DNA of 64,000 nucleotides from Leptolyngbya iicbica LK (GCF_004212215.1 NZ_QVFV01000002.1:1507719-1571718), one strand, 5' to 3'. Counted from the first letter of the stretch, positions 10,614 to 19,020 are shown. The notes: generated from the sequence alone by a model not told the origin. Numbers and translations are program-made.

Positions 10614-10775
10614 GGGAGTAGGGGAGTAGGGGAGTAGGGGAGTAGGTGAAGTGGGTGAAGTTTGCCCTATTGATTCACTCAGCTGACTCACCTACCTCAT
10701 CCACCCACCCACCCACCTCATCCACCTACCCACCGACCTCATCTACCCATCCACTCACCCACCCATCGACCTCTC
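10614..10775. repeat. Two-armed heptamer repeat (GGGGAGTA / CCCACCCA)
   Basis: Repeats of GGGGAGTA and GGTGAAG directly after the nifD stop codon are followed by an arm of CACCCAC, CTCATCC and CTACC units. The arms are roughly complementary. The array occupies nearly the whole nifD-nifK gap and ends just before the nifK ribosome site (TAGGAGAG). Confidence 0.85.
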
Positions 10776-10788
10776 ATAGGAGAGCATC

Positions 10789-12360
10789 ATGACTGACAAT
10801 CTTGACAACACCCAAACGCCGAATGTGCCTGCTGATCCGGGCAAGATTCAGGATCACTTTGAACTGTTCCACAACGATGAATATCAGGAACTCTTTGACT
10901 ACAAGCGCCAGTTTGAAGGGGCGTATAGCAAAGAGAAAATCGAAGAAGTTGCTGAATGGACTAAGACCTGGGAATACCGGGAAAAGAACTTTGCCCGCGA
11001 AGCCCTCACCATCAACCCCGCTAAAGCTTGCCAACCCCTTGGGGCGTTATTTGTGGCCGCTGGGTTTGAAGACACCTTGCCCTACAGCCACGGTTCCCAG
11101 GGCTGCGTCGCCTACTTCCGCACCCACTTGACCCGTAACTACAAAGAGCCCTTCCAGGCAGTTTCCTCCTCGATGACTGAGGATGCAGCGGTCTTCGGCG
11201 GACTCAGCAACTTGAAGCAGGGCTTGGAAAACTCCTTCACCCTGTATAAGCCCAAGATGATCGCCCTCTGCACCACCTGTATGGCGGAAGTCATCGGGGA
11301 TGACCTGGGTGCGTTCATCACCACCTCAAAGCAAGAAGGCCATATTCCCGAAGACCTGCCTGTGCCCTATGCTCACACCCCGAGCTTCGTCGGCTCCCAC
11401 ATTACGGGCTACGACAACATGCTGAAGGGCATCTTGACGACGCTCACCAAGGGCAAGAAAGCCGAGACCACCAACGGCAAGTTCAACTTTAACCTGGGCT
11501 TTGATCCGTACATCGGCAACACCCGTGAGCTGAAGCGCATTCTCGACCTGTTCGGCGTTGACTACACCATCCTGTCGGACAACTCCGATGCCTTTGATTC
11601 GCCAAACACAGGCGACTTCAAGATGTACAACGGCCTCACCAAGCTGGAAGACGCCGCTGACAGCATCAACGCCGAAGGCAGCTACTTCTTCCAGAAGTAC
11701 ACCACGCCCAAGTGCCAAGAGCTGACCGCGAAGGAATGGGGCCAGCAGACCTACACCTTCCGTCCGTTTGGCATTCGCGGCACCGATGAGTTCTTGATGA
11801 ACCTGTCGGCAGTAACGGGTAAGCCCATTCCCAAGGAGTTGCAAGAGGAACGCGGTCGGGCCGTTGACGCCATGACCGACTCCCAAGCCTGGATTCACGG
11901 GAAAAAAGTCGCCCTTTACGGCGATCCGGATCATGTGATTACCGTGGTCAACTTCTTGCTGGAACTAGGTGCTGAACCGACCCACATCGTGGTGACGAAC
12001 AGCAATGACAAGTTCGAAGCGGAACTGCGCGAAATCCTGACGGCGAGCCCCTACGGACAAGGCGCAACGGTCTGGGGCGGCAAGGATCTGTGGCATCTGC
12101 GATCGCTGATGTTCACCGAGCCCGTTGACCTGCTGATCGGCAACAGCTACGGCAAGTACCTGTGGCGCGACACTGGTACCCCGTTAGTGCGCATTGGCTA
12201 CCCGATCTTCGATCGCCACCACATGCACCGCTACGCCACCCTCGGCTACAACGGCGCGATCAACCAGCTCAACTGGATCGTCAACACCATCCTTGAGCAA
12301 CTCGACCTCAACACCATCGTCCCGTCGAAGACCGACATCTCCTTCGACTTGATTCGGTAA
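10789..12360 (+). CDS. nifK: NifK, nitrogenase MoFe protein beta chain
   Basis: 523 residues. Partner of NifD in the alpha2beta2 MoFe protein. P-cluster cysteines are in AKACQPLGA, GSQGCVAYF and CTTCMAEVIGDDL. The N-terminal extension (residues 1-50) and the C-terminal HHMHRYATLGYNGA region are typical. A TAGGAGAG ribosome site precedes the ATG. Confidence 0.99.
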   Translation: MTDNLDNTQTPNVPADPGKIQDHFELFHNDEYQELFDYKRQFEGAYSKEKIEEVAEWTKTWEYREKNFAREALTINPAKACQPLGALFVAAGFEDTLPYSHGSQGCVAYFRTHLTRNYKEPFQAVSSSMTEDAAVFGGLSNLKQGLENSFTLYKPKMIALCTTCMAEVIGDDLGAFITTSKQEGHIPEDLPVPYAHTPSFVGSHITGYDNMLKGILTTLTKGKKAETTNGKFNFNLGFDPYIGNTRELKRILDLFGVDYTILSDNSDAFDSPNTGDFKMYNGLTKLEDAADSINAEGSYFFQKYTTPKCQELTAKEWGQQTYTFRPFGIRGTDEFLMNLSAVTGKPIPKELQEERGRAVDAMTDSQAWIHGKKVALYGDPDHVITVVNFLLELGAEPTHIVVTNSNDKFEAELREILTASPYGQGATVWGGKDLWHLRSLMFTEPVDLLIGNSYGKYLWRDTGTPLVRIGYPIFDRHHMHRYATLGYNGAINQLNWIVNTILEQLDLNTIVPSKTDISFDLIR

Positions 12361-12517
12361 GGAGTGATGGAGTGTGAGGGTATGAGGGTGTGAGGGTAGC
12401 TGGGTTCATCAGCCCTCACACCCTGCCACCCAAGCCCTCCGGGCGGGCTTTGCCAACATACCCTCACACCCTGCCACCCAATCACCCTCACACCCAATCA
12501 CCCTCACACCCTCACCC
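12361..12517. repeat. Two-armed heptamer repeat (GAGGGTGT / ACACCCTC)
   Basis: Units of GTGAGGGTA after nifK are followed by two runs of CCCTCACACCCTGCCACCCAA, here split by CCTCCGGGCGGGCTTTGCC. The G-rich and C-rich arms are roughly complementary and fill the whole nifK-nifZ gap. The C-rich arm runs to the nifZ ATG, leaving no clear Shine-Dalgarno, so nifZ translation may be weak. Confidence 0.85.
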
Positions 12518-12796
12518 ATGAAACTCGGCGATCCCGAACTCCACCTTCCCCCCACCTACGACCTCGACCAAAAAGTGCGCGTCACCAAGGTCATCCGCAA
12601 TGACGGCACCTACCCCGGCGAAGTCACCGGCAAACGCCTCGCCGAAAAAGGCGAAGAAGGCTACGTCATCGGCATCGGTACCTACCTGCAAACCGCATAC
12701 ATCTATTCCGTCCATTTCCTCGAAACCAACCGCATCGTCGGCTGCCTGGGCCTGGAATTAGAACCCGCCGAAGACCTGTCGAAGGCAAGGGAATAG
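12518..12796 (+). CDS. nifZ: NifZ family protein
   Basis: 92 residues, a single NifZ domain: DLDQKVRVTKVIRNDGTYPG, then GYVIGIGTYLQ, then YSVHFLETNRIVGC. NifZ acts with NifH as a chaperone in forming the second P-cluster of MoFe protein in Azotobacter. In many cyanobacteria nifZ lies with nifV and nifT; here it is directly downstream of nifK and before nifEN, with neither partner in the window. It has no obvious ribosome site because the upstream sequence is repeat. Confidence 0.9.
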   Translation: MKLGDPELHLPPTYDLDQKVRVTKVIRNDGTYPGEVTGKRLAEKGEEGYVIGIGTYLQTAYIYSVHFLETNRIVGCLGLELEPAEDLSKARE

Positions 12797-12931
12797 GGTT
12801 CAAGGTCTAAGGTCTAAGGTCTAAGGTCTAAGGTTCAAGGTCCAAACCGCAAACCCTAAACCGTGAACCGTAAACCGTAAACCCTATTCCCAACCACCCA
12901 TCCACCCATCCACCCTCCCACCCTCCCCACC
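12797..12931. repeat. Two-armed heptamer repeat (GGTCTAA / CCGTAAA)
   Basis: Four near-perfect AGGTCTA units and GGTTCAA are followed by CCGCAAA, CCCTAAA, CCGTGAA and CCGTAAA, then CCACCCAT units up to the nifEN start. Same layout as the other nif gaps. Confidence 0.85.
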
Positions 12932-15919
12932 ATGACCTCCACCAAGCCCAAAATCAGCGAACTCCTGACCCAGCCGGGTTGTGAGCATAACCATGAGAAG
13001 AATGGGAAAGGTCACAACAAGGCGTGTAAGCAACAGGCGAAACCCGGTGCCGCTCAGGGCGGCTGTGCCTTTGACGGCGCGAGCATTACCCTCGTCCCTA
13101 TCACCGACGCGGCGCACCTCGTTCATGGCCCGATCGCATGTGCGGGCAACTCTTGGGGCGGACGGGGCAGCCTCTCCTCTGGCCCCCTGCTCTACAAGAT
13201 GGGCTTCACCACCGACCTGAGCGAAAACGACATCATCTTTGGCGGTGAAAAGAAGCTCTACAAAGCCATTCAGGATGTCAAAGAGCGCTACAGCCCAGCG
13301 GCGGTGTTTGTGTACTCTACCTGCGTGACGGCGCTGATTGGGGATGACCTGGACGCGGTGTGCAAGGCCGCGGCGGACAAATTCGGACTCCCGGTAATAC
13401 CCGTTCACGCTCCCGGCTTTACGGGCAGCAAGAACCTGGGCAATCGCCTTGCCGGAGAAGCGCTGCTGGCCAGCGTCATCGGCACGGCGGAACCGACATA
13501 CACCACCCCCTACGACATCAACCTGATTGGCGAATACAACATTGCGGGAGAACTGTGGGGCGTGCTGCCGCTGTTCGATAAGCTCGGCATCCGCGTCCTC
13601 GCCAAGATTACGGGGGACGCCCGCTACGAAGAAGTGGCCTACGCCCACCGCGCCAAGCTCAATATCGTGATTTGCTCCAAAGCGCTGATCAACCTGGCGA
13701 CCAAGATGGAAGACCGCTACGGCATTCCCTACATCGAGGAGTCTTTCTACGGGGTGGAGGACATGAACCGCTGTCTGCGGAACATCGCCTACCAGCTTGG
13801 CGATATGAACTTGCAGGCGCGAGTGGAAGCGCTGATCGCTCAGGAAACGGCGCAGTTGGATGAGCAATTGGCACCGTATCGAGAACGGCTGCAAGGCAAG
13901 CGGGTCGTCATCTCCACCGGGGGAGTCAAGAGCTGGTCGATCATCTCGGCGGCTCAGGATTTGGGCATCAAGGTTGTCGCCACCAGCACCAAAAAGAGTA
14001 CGGAGGCCGACAAAGCCCGCATCAATGCCCTGCTCGGCAAAGACGGCATGACCATCGAAAAAGGCGGTGCCCAGGAACTGTTGAGCATCATCAGCAAGAC
14101 AAAAGCGGATTTGCTCATCGCCGGAGGCCGCAACCAGTTCACCGCGCTGAAAGCCCGCATTCCCTTCCTGCATGTGAACCAGGAGCGCCACAACCCCTAT
14201 TCGGGCTACGGCGGTCTGGTGGAGATGGCGAAGGAGCTGGACGAGACGATTTACAGTCCGGTGTGGCAGGAAGTGCGCCGCCCCGCCCCCTGGGATGTGG
14301 AAGCGGCCAAGCGCAGCCAGGACGCCTGGTGGATTCCCAATCGGTTGGAGACGCTACAGCAACAGCCGACCCCCAACCCCGACGACACCGTGACCAAAGT
14401 CATTGCCCGTCGCAAAGCCGTGGCGGTGAATCCCCTCAAGCAAAGCCAGCCGCTGGGGGCCGCGATCGCCTTCCTCGGTATCCAGGGCGCAATTCCCTTG
14501 TTCCACGGCTCTCAGGGCTGCACCGCCTTTGCTAAAGTGCTGCTAGTCGGCCATTTTCAGGAAGCGATTCCCCTGGCGACGACGGCGATGGGTGAGGTCA
14601 GCACCGTGCTCGGCGGCGACGAGAACGTGGACACGGGCCTCTTGACCGTCATCGAAAAGACCCAGCCAGAACTGGTCGGCCTCTTCACCACGGGCCTGAC
14701 GGAGGTGCGGGGCGACGACATGAACGGCATTCTGAAGCAGTTCCACAACGACCATCCGGAATTGCAGGTGCCTATCGTCTTCGCCTCGACGCCGGACTAC
14801 AAGGGCAGCCTGGAAGATGGCTTTGCGGCGGCGGTCGAAAGCCTGATGCGCGACCTGCCGGAAGCGGGCGAGGTGAACCTGCGGCAGGTGACGCTGCTCA
14901 TGAGTTCCGCCTATGGTCCCGGCGATGTGGAAGAACTGCGGGAAATCGTGGAGTCCTTTGGCCTGCGTCCGATTGTGGTGCCGGATCTGTCCACCTCGCT
15001 GGATGGCCACTTAGAAGACCTGAACTACGCCACCACGACCACAGGCGGCACCCCCATCGCGGATTTGAAAGCGATCGGTCAGTCTGCCGTCACCTTCGTC
15101 ATCGGGCGCAGTCTGACGGGCGCAGCGGCAATCTTATCGGAACGCTTTGGCACTCCCGCCATCCCCTTTGACCAGCTCACCGGACTGGAAGGGGTCGATC
15201 GCTTCCTCGATGTGCTCTCGAAACTGAGCGGCTATCAAGTGCCCCAAAAGTACCAGCGACAGCGGCGACGGGTGCAAGACGCCATGCTCGACACCCACTT
15301 CTACTTTGGCCGCAAAAAAGTGGCGATCGCCGCCGAACCCGACCTGCTCTACAACACCGCCTGGTGGCTGCAATCCACGGGGGTCGAAATTCAGGCTGCC
15401 GTCACCGCGACCAAGTCGCCCCTGCTCAAGCACCTGCCTACCGACAAGGTCTACATCGGCGACTTCGAGGACTTCGAGGAACTCGCCGCCGGAGCTGACC
15501 TGTGGATCGCCAACTCCAAAGTGCGCCCCGTCGCCCGTCGCCACGGCATCCCCCTCTACCTGCACGGCTTCCCCATGCTGGATCAGTTGGGCAACGGCCA
15601 GCGCTGCACCGTCGGCTATCGCGGCACCCTGGACATGCTGTTCGCGATCGGCAACATCTTCCTCAAAGCCGACGAAGAACGGGTCCACGCGCTGGTGCAT
15701 GAGTGGCGCGACGGCTGCTTCGATCGCACTACCCCGGTTGACGTCCATCTCCCCGTCGCGATCGAGGCAGCCCTGAACGCCCTCCAGCGCAATGGTGAAA
15801 AATTTGCCGACCCGTTCATGACCTGTGCCGGAGAGGCGATCGCCAATCCAGCAATATTTCCCCAGGGCGAGGTGTCTACCGATCCGACCACGTTCCGGCG
15901 AGGGGGCACCGTTCCGTAA
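12932..15919 (+). CDS. nifEN: NifEN fusion, cofactor maturation scaffold
   Basis: 995 residues in one uninterrupted frame. Residues ~1-465 are NifE (PITDAAHLVHGPIACAGNSW, YSTCVTALIGDD, HVNQERHNPYSGYGG). Residues ~482-995 are NifN (NPLKQSQPLGAA, FHGSQGCTAFAKV, TTGLTEVRGDD). The linker at ~466-482 is short and Pro/Gln/Asp-rich. In most bacteria these are separate subunits of the alpha2beta2 scaffold where NifB-co becomes FeMo-co. To my knowledge fused nifEN genes are reported from some cyanobacteria. The fusion would enforce 1:1 synthesis. Confidence 0.96.
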   Translation: MTSTKPKISELLTQPGCEHNHEKNGKGHNKACKQQAKPGAAQGGCAFDGASITLVPITDAAHLVHGPIACAGNSWGGRGSLSSGPLLYKMGFTTDLSENDIIFGGEKKLYKAIQDVKERYSPAAVFVYSTCVTALIGDDLDAVCKAAADKFGLPVIPVHAPGFTGSKNLGNRLAGEALLASVIGTAEPTYTTPYDINLIGEYNIAGELWGVLPLFDKLGIRVLAKITGDARYEEVAYAHRAKLNIVICSKALINLATKMEDRYGIPYIEESFYGVEDMNRCLRNIAYQLGDMNLQARVEALIAQETAQLDEQLAPYRERLQGKRVVISTGGVKSWSIISAAQDLGIKVVATSTKKSTEADKARINALLGKDGMTIEKGGAQELLSIISKTKADLLIAGGRNQFTALKARIPFLHVNQERHNPYSGYGGLVEMAKELDETIYSPVWQEVRRPAPWDVEAAKRSQDAWWIPNRLETLQQQPTPNPDDTVTKVIARRKAVAVNPLKQSQPLGAAIAFLGIQGAIPLFHGSQGCTAFAKVLLVGHFQEAIPLATTAMGEVSTVLGGDENVDTGLLTVIEKTQPELVGLFTTGLTEVRGDDMNGILKQFHNDHPELQVPIVFASTPDYKGSLEDGFAAAVESLMRDLPEAGEVNLRQVTLLMSSAYGPGDVEELREIVESFGLRPIVVPDLSTSLDGHLEDLNYATTTTGGTPIADLKAIGQSAVTFVIGRSLTGAAAILSERFGTPAIPFDQLTGLEGVDRFLDVLSKLSGYQVPQKYQRQRRRVQDAMLDTHFYFGRKKVAIAAEPDLLYNTAWWLQSTGVEIQAAVTATKSPLLKHLPTDKVYIGDFEDFEELAAGADLWIANSKVRPVARRHGIPLYLHGFPMLDQLGNGQRCTVGYRGTLDMLFAIGNIFLKADEERVHALVHEWRDGCFDRTTPVDVHLPVAIEAALNALQRNGEKFADPFMTCAGEAIANPAIFPQGEVSTDPTTFRRGGTVP

Positions 15920-15934
15920 ATCCATCAACATCCC

Positions 15935-16008
15935 GTAGGGGCGAGGCATTCTCGCCAGAACATTTTGGTCAAGAACGACATGTAATTTCGAGAATGCCTC
16001 GCCCCTAC
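15935..16008. repeat. 74-bp long-armed palindrome, copy 2
   Basis: Same family and exact length as the copies at 6732, 17777 and 25562, with arms GTAGGGGCGAGGCATTCTCG and its complement. It lies between nifEN and nifX. The open frame leading into nifX runs back into this element, which adds spurious N-terminal residues (MPRPYNP) if the first possible start is used. Confidence 0.9.
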
Positions 16009-16074
16009 AACCCCGACCAACATTTGGACGAAAACGCACCATCCATCCCAACGCAAATTCAAAAGGAGACCCCG

Positions 16075-16500
16075 ATGAAAATTGCATTCACAACCAAAGA
16101 TTCGATTTACATCAACGCCCATTTCGGCTCCGCCAAACAGATTGACATCTACGACATCAGCACCGAAGGCTACACCCTGGCCGAAACCGTGACCTTTGGC
16201 GGCAACCTCAAGCAAGACGGCAACGAAGACAAACTCGTGCCCAAAATGAACGCCCTCAAAGACTGCACCATCGTCTACCTGGCCGACATTGGCCCCAGTG
16301 CCGCCGCCCGCCTGATCAACAAAAACATCACCCCGATCAAGCCCACCGATCCCGACATCCCCATCGCCGAAGTGCTCGATCGCCTCGTGATCACCCTCAA
16401 AGGCAGCCCCCCGCCCTGGCTCCGCAAAGCCCTGCGTCAGGACGCCGCCCCCAACTTTGACGAAGACTACATCGAAACCGAAGAGGAAGTGACCGTATGA
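16075..16500 (+). CDS. nifX: NifX cofactor carrier
   Basis: 141 residues from the ATG at 16075, chosen because AAAAGGAG lies just upstream and the protein begins MKIAFTTKDS as in the family. A longer start at 15994 would lie in the palindromic repeat. NifX binds NifB-co and the VK-cluster and passes them to or from NifEN. The NAHFGSAKQIDIYDIS motif matches the carrier fold also fused to NifB. The stop overlaps the next ATG (ATGA), so the two genes are probably translationally coupled. Confidence 0.95.
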   Translation: MKIAFTTKDSIYINAHFGSAKQIDIYDISTEGYTLAETVTFGGNLKQDGNEDKLVPKMNALKDCTIVYLADIGPSAAARLINKNITPIKPTDPDIPIAEVLDRLVITLKGSPPPWLRKALRQDAAPNFDEDYIETEEEVTV

Positions 16501-16976
16501 GCCCCACCCCCACCGCCACCGAACTCGCCCCAGCGCTATTGGTCGATAGCTCGCCCTTTTTGAAAGCGATCGTCCAGCAAATCCGCGCCAACGACGCCTA
16601 CGGCACCTACCGCAACTGGGCCGACGAGCTGCTGCTCAAGCCCTACATCGTCAGCAAAGCCGACAAAAAAGACATTCCCCTCGAAGACGAAATCGATCCC
16701 CTAACCAAGAGCCGGATATTGGCTTTTTACAGAGCGATCGCCTACTGCATCGAACAAGAAACCGGCTCCCTCGCCCAAGTCGTCATCGACCTCAACCACG
16801 AAGGCTTCGGCTGGGCCCTCGTCTTCGCCGGACGCCTCCTCCTCGTCAGCAAAACCCTCCGCGACGCCCAACGCTTCGGTTTCCCATCCTTGGAGAAGAT
16901 GAGCGCCGAAGGCGAAAAACTCGTCCAGAAAGGGATTGAGTTGGCGAAGAAGTACCCGGAGGTGGGGGAGTTGTAG
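16497..16976 (+). CDS. NifX-associated protein (DUF269)
   Basis: 159 residues of the DUF269 / NifX-associated family, found almost only in nif clusters after nifX. The core FLKAIVQQIRANDAYGTYRN is near the N-terminus, and FGFPSLEKMSAEGEKLVQKG with KYPEV near the C-terminus. Its biochemical role is not established; a part in cofactor handling is suggested by context. It overlaps nifX by 4 bases. Confidence 0.92.
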   Translation: MSPTPTATELAPALLVDSSPFLKAIVQQIRANDAYGTYRNWADELLLKPYIVSKADKKDIPLEDEIDPLTKSRILAFYRAIAYCIEQETGSLAQVVIDLNHEGFGWALVFAGRLLLVSKTLRDAQRFGFPSLEKMSAEGEKLVQKGIELAKKYPEVGEL

Positions 16977-17230
16977 AAGAGTGTGAGGGTAGGAGGGTGG
17001 CAGGGTAGGAGGGTAGCAGGGTGTGGACAATCTTCGAACCCGCTCAAACTGATCCAACCACCCAGCTACCCAGTCACCCAACCACCCAGCCACCCAGCCA
17101 CCCAGCCACCCAACCACCCAACCACCCAGTCACCCAACCACCCAGTCACCCAGCCACCCAACCACCCAGTCACCCAGTCACCCAGCCACCCAACCACCCA
17201 ACCACCCAGCCACCCTCACACTCCCCAGCC
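16977..17230. repeat. Longest heptamer array: G-rich arm, then ~25 CCACCCA-type units
   Basis: A short G-rich arm (16980-17023, AGGGTGG/AGGGTAG units) is followed, after ~30 unique bases, by a long run of CCACCCA, GTCACCCA and GCCACCCA units. It separates DUF269 from the DUF683 gene. Two plus-strand frames stay open through the array, giving Pro/Thr/His-rich spurious peptides; the real downstream start is 17231. Confidence 0.9.
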
Positions 17231-17449
17231 ATGCCCACCTCCACCCCCACCGACCTCGACGCCCTGAAAAAACAAATCAAGCGGCTCAACAGCAAGGCCG
17301 GCCAGATGAAGATGGACCTTCACGACATTGCTGAAGGTCTCCCCGCCGATCTCGAAAAGCTGCCCGATGCTGCCGCTGCCACCTTCGACATCTTCTGCCA
17401 ACTACGCGACCTCAAGCAACAACTCAAAACCCTGGAGCAAGACCAATGA
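17231..17449 (+). CDS. DUF683 / CCE_0567-like small nif protein
   Basis: 72 residues from the ATG at 17231; upstream in-frame sequence is tandem repeat, so a longer start is rejected. The helical body (DALKKQIKRLNSKAGQMKMD, then DLHDIAEGLP, FDIFCQLRDLKQQLKTLE) matches the cyanobacterial CCE_0567 family, four-helix metal-binding proteins encoded in nif clusters. The exact role in nitrogen fixation is unknown. Its stop overlaps the nifW start (ATGA). Confidence 0.88.
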   Translation: MPTSTPTDLDALKKQIKRLNSKAGQMKMDLHDIAEGLPADLEKLPDAAAATFDIFCQLRDLKQQLKTLEQDQ

Positions 17450-17763
17450 ACCCCACCCTCGTCAACTTCAACACCCTCAGCCAAGCCGAAGAGTACCTGG
17501 AGTTCTTCGGCATCCCCTTCGATCCCCAAGTCGTCAACGTCAACCGCCTGCACATCCTCAAGAAATTCTCCCAATTCATCCGCGAAAACAACATCGACGC
17601 CGCCAGCCTCACCGACGCAACCACCTTCACCCAAACCTGCGACGCCCTCGCCAGCGCCTACAACCTGTTCACCACCTCCACCTCCGTCGAACAAAAACTG
17701 TTCAAAGTCTTCCAAGATCACCCCAGCAACGTCGTCATGGTTTCCGAAATCGAGATTGAATAG
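17446..17763 (+). CDS. nifW: NifW, nitrogenase-stabilising protein
   Basis: 105 residues. NifW helps the MoFe protein mature and protects it from oxygen. The family pattern is clear: a short N-terminus, AEEYLEFFGIPFDPQVVNVN and RLHILKKFSQFI, then a C-terminal VEQKLFKVFQDHPSNVV. It overlaps the DUF683 gene by 4 bases, so the two are likely coupled. Confidence 0.93.
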   Translation: MNPTLVNFNTLSQAEEYLEFFGIPFDPQVVNVNRLHILKKFSQFIRENNIDAASLTDATTFTQTCDALASAYNLFTTSTSVEQKLFKVFQDHPSNVVMVSEIEIE

Positions 17764-17776
17764 GCCCAACATCCCG

Positions 17777-17850
17777 GTAGGGGCGAGGCATTTTCGATGA
17801 AACATTTGGAATTTGAACGAAACGTGATTTCGAAAATGCCTCGCCCCTAC
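17777..17850. repeat. 74-bp long-armed palindrome, copy 3
   Basis: The arms GTAGGGGCGAGGCATTTTCG and its complement enclose a loop with partial similarity to copy 1 (both contain ACGAAACG or a close variant). It starts 14 bases after the nifW stop codon. The left flank CATCCCG is shared with copy 2. Confidence 0.9.
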
Positions 17851-17865
17851 AGACCCCATTGAACA

Positions 17866-17906
17866 TCCACCCTGCCACCCTCACACCCTCACACCCTCAC
17901 ACCCCC
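17866..17906. repeat. Short CACCCTC heptamer array before hesA
   Basis: About five ACACCCTC-type units occupy the space directly before the hesA ATG. Only the C-rich arm is present. It replaces the usual ribosome-site position, as at nifZ. Confidence 0.75.
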
Positions 17907-18698
17907 ATGCCCCTTTCCCCCACCGAACTCGATCGCTACCGTCGCCAAATGCAGCTTCCCGGCTTTGGCGAGGCGGCTCAGCTCCAGCTCAAAAACACGA
18001 CCGCGCTGGTCACGGGCGTGGGCGGACTCGGCGGGACGGCGGCGCTGTACCTGGCGGTGGCGGGCGTTGGCAAGCTGATCCTGGTGCGGGGCGGCGATCT
18101 GATTCGGGACGACCTCAATCGGCAGGTGCTCATGACCGATGACTGGGTCGGCAAACCCCGCGTCTACAAAGCCCAGCAAACCCTGGCAGCGCTGAATCCC
18201 GACATCGAAATTGAAGCGGTCTGCGAATACGTCTCCGCCGATAACATCGACGAGCTGGTGCAAGCCGCCGACATCGCCCTGGACTGCGCCTTCGACTTTA
18301 AAGAACGGGACTTGCTGAATGGGGCCTGCGTGCGCCACGGCAAACCCATGGTCGAAGCGGCCATGAACTCGATGGAAGCCTACCTGACCACCATCATCCC
18401 CGGTCAGACCCCCTGCCTGACCTGCCTTTACCCCGAAAAGCCGAACTGGGATCGCTGGGGTTTCGGCGTCCTGGGAGCCGTATCGGGCACCCTCGCCTGC
18501 CTCGCCGCCCTCGAAGCCATCAAGCTCATCACTGGACTCGGTGACCCGCTGCTGGGCCAACTGCTGACGATGGACCTCGCCCGCGCTGAGTTCACCAAAC
18601 TGCGCACCTTCCACGATCACGACTGCCCCGTTTGCGGAGGCATTTCCCACCACCCAAAAAAGACCGCTAACCGTCAGCTTGCCACTGCCGCACCCTGA
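17907..18698 (+). CDS. hesA: HesA, ThiF/MoeB-type adenylyltransferase
   Basis: 263 residues from the ATG at 17907; the longer in-frame start lies in repeat sequence. An E1-like fold: nucleotide motif GVGGLGG at residues 37-43, conserved DLIRDDLNRQV at 64-74, and zinc cysteine pairs Cys170/Cys173 and Cys240/Cys243. HesA is encoded with nif genes in cyanobacteria and is needed for full nitrogenase activity. A role in sulfur or molybdenum-cofactor-type chemistry is inferred from its homology to ThiF and MoeB. The substrate is not known from the sequence. Confidence 0.93.
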   Translation: MPLSPTELDRYRRQMQLPGFGEAAQLQLKNTTALVTGVGGLGGTAALYLAVAGVGKLILVRGGDLIRDDLNRQVLMTDDWVGKPRVYKAQQTLAALNPDIEIEAVCEYVSADNIDELVQAADIALDCAFDFKERDLLNGACVRHGKPMVEAAMNSMEAYLTTIIPGQTPCLTCLYPEKPNWDRWGFGVLGAVSGTLACLAALEAIKLITGLGDPLLGQLLTMDLARAEFTKLRTFHDHDCPVCGGISHHPKKTANRQLATAAP

Positions 18699-18708
18699 GG
18701 AAACGCCG

Positions 18709-18984
18709 ATGCCCTGGTACGTCTGGTTGCCGATTTTCGCGATCGCCCTTCACCAATCTCACCGCCGCCATGACGAAGTCATCCAACTCTTATTTGTCTT
18801 GCTCACCACCGCCGCCCTTTGCGGACTCATCTTCAGTTCCTCGTGGATTTTACATCTGGTTTTAGTCACCGTTCTTTTGGCACTGCCCATCTGTGAATTT
18901 CGGTTCAAACAAAATACGCCTGATCAGTGCGATCGCCCCTGTTTAAGAAGAACCCTTTGTCGGGCTCAAGAATCCTTCAAGTAA
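18709..18984 (+). CDS. Small membrane protein between hesA and hesB, unknown
   Basis: 91 residues from the ATG at 18709, preceded by TGAGGAAA 8 bases upstream; it starts 10 bases after hesA. It has a short hydrophobic N-terminus (WYVWLPIFAIAL), a His/Arg-rich loop (HQSHRRHDEV), two membrane helices near residues 24-42 and 46-61, and a Cys/Arg-rich tail (CDRPCLRRTLC). I do not recognise the family. Tight spacing places it in the nif operon. It could be a membrane anchor or metal-related protein, but that is speculation. Confidence 0.65.
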   Translation: MPWYVWLPIFAIALHQSHRRHDEVIQLLFVLLTTAALCGLIFSSSWILHLVLVTVLLALPICEFRFKQNTPDQCDRPCLRRTLCRAQESFK

Positions 18985-19020
18985 TCCCCTTCCTTCCCCA
19001 TTTCCTAAAGGAGAATTCCG

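Noticed and set aside
15994..16074. N-terminal extension of nifX (MPRPYNP...)
   Set aside because: It is encoded by the right arm of a 74-bp palindrome; AAAAGGAG and the family start point to the ATG at 16075.
16983..17267. Pro/Thr/His-rich open frames through 16983-17230
   Set aside because: They are readings of the CCACCCA heptamer array; no real protein features. Only the DUF683 gene from 17231 is kept.
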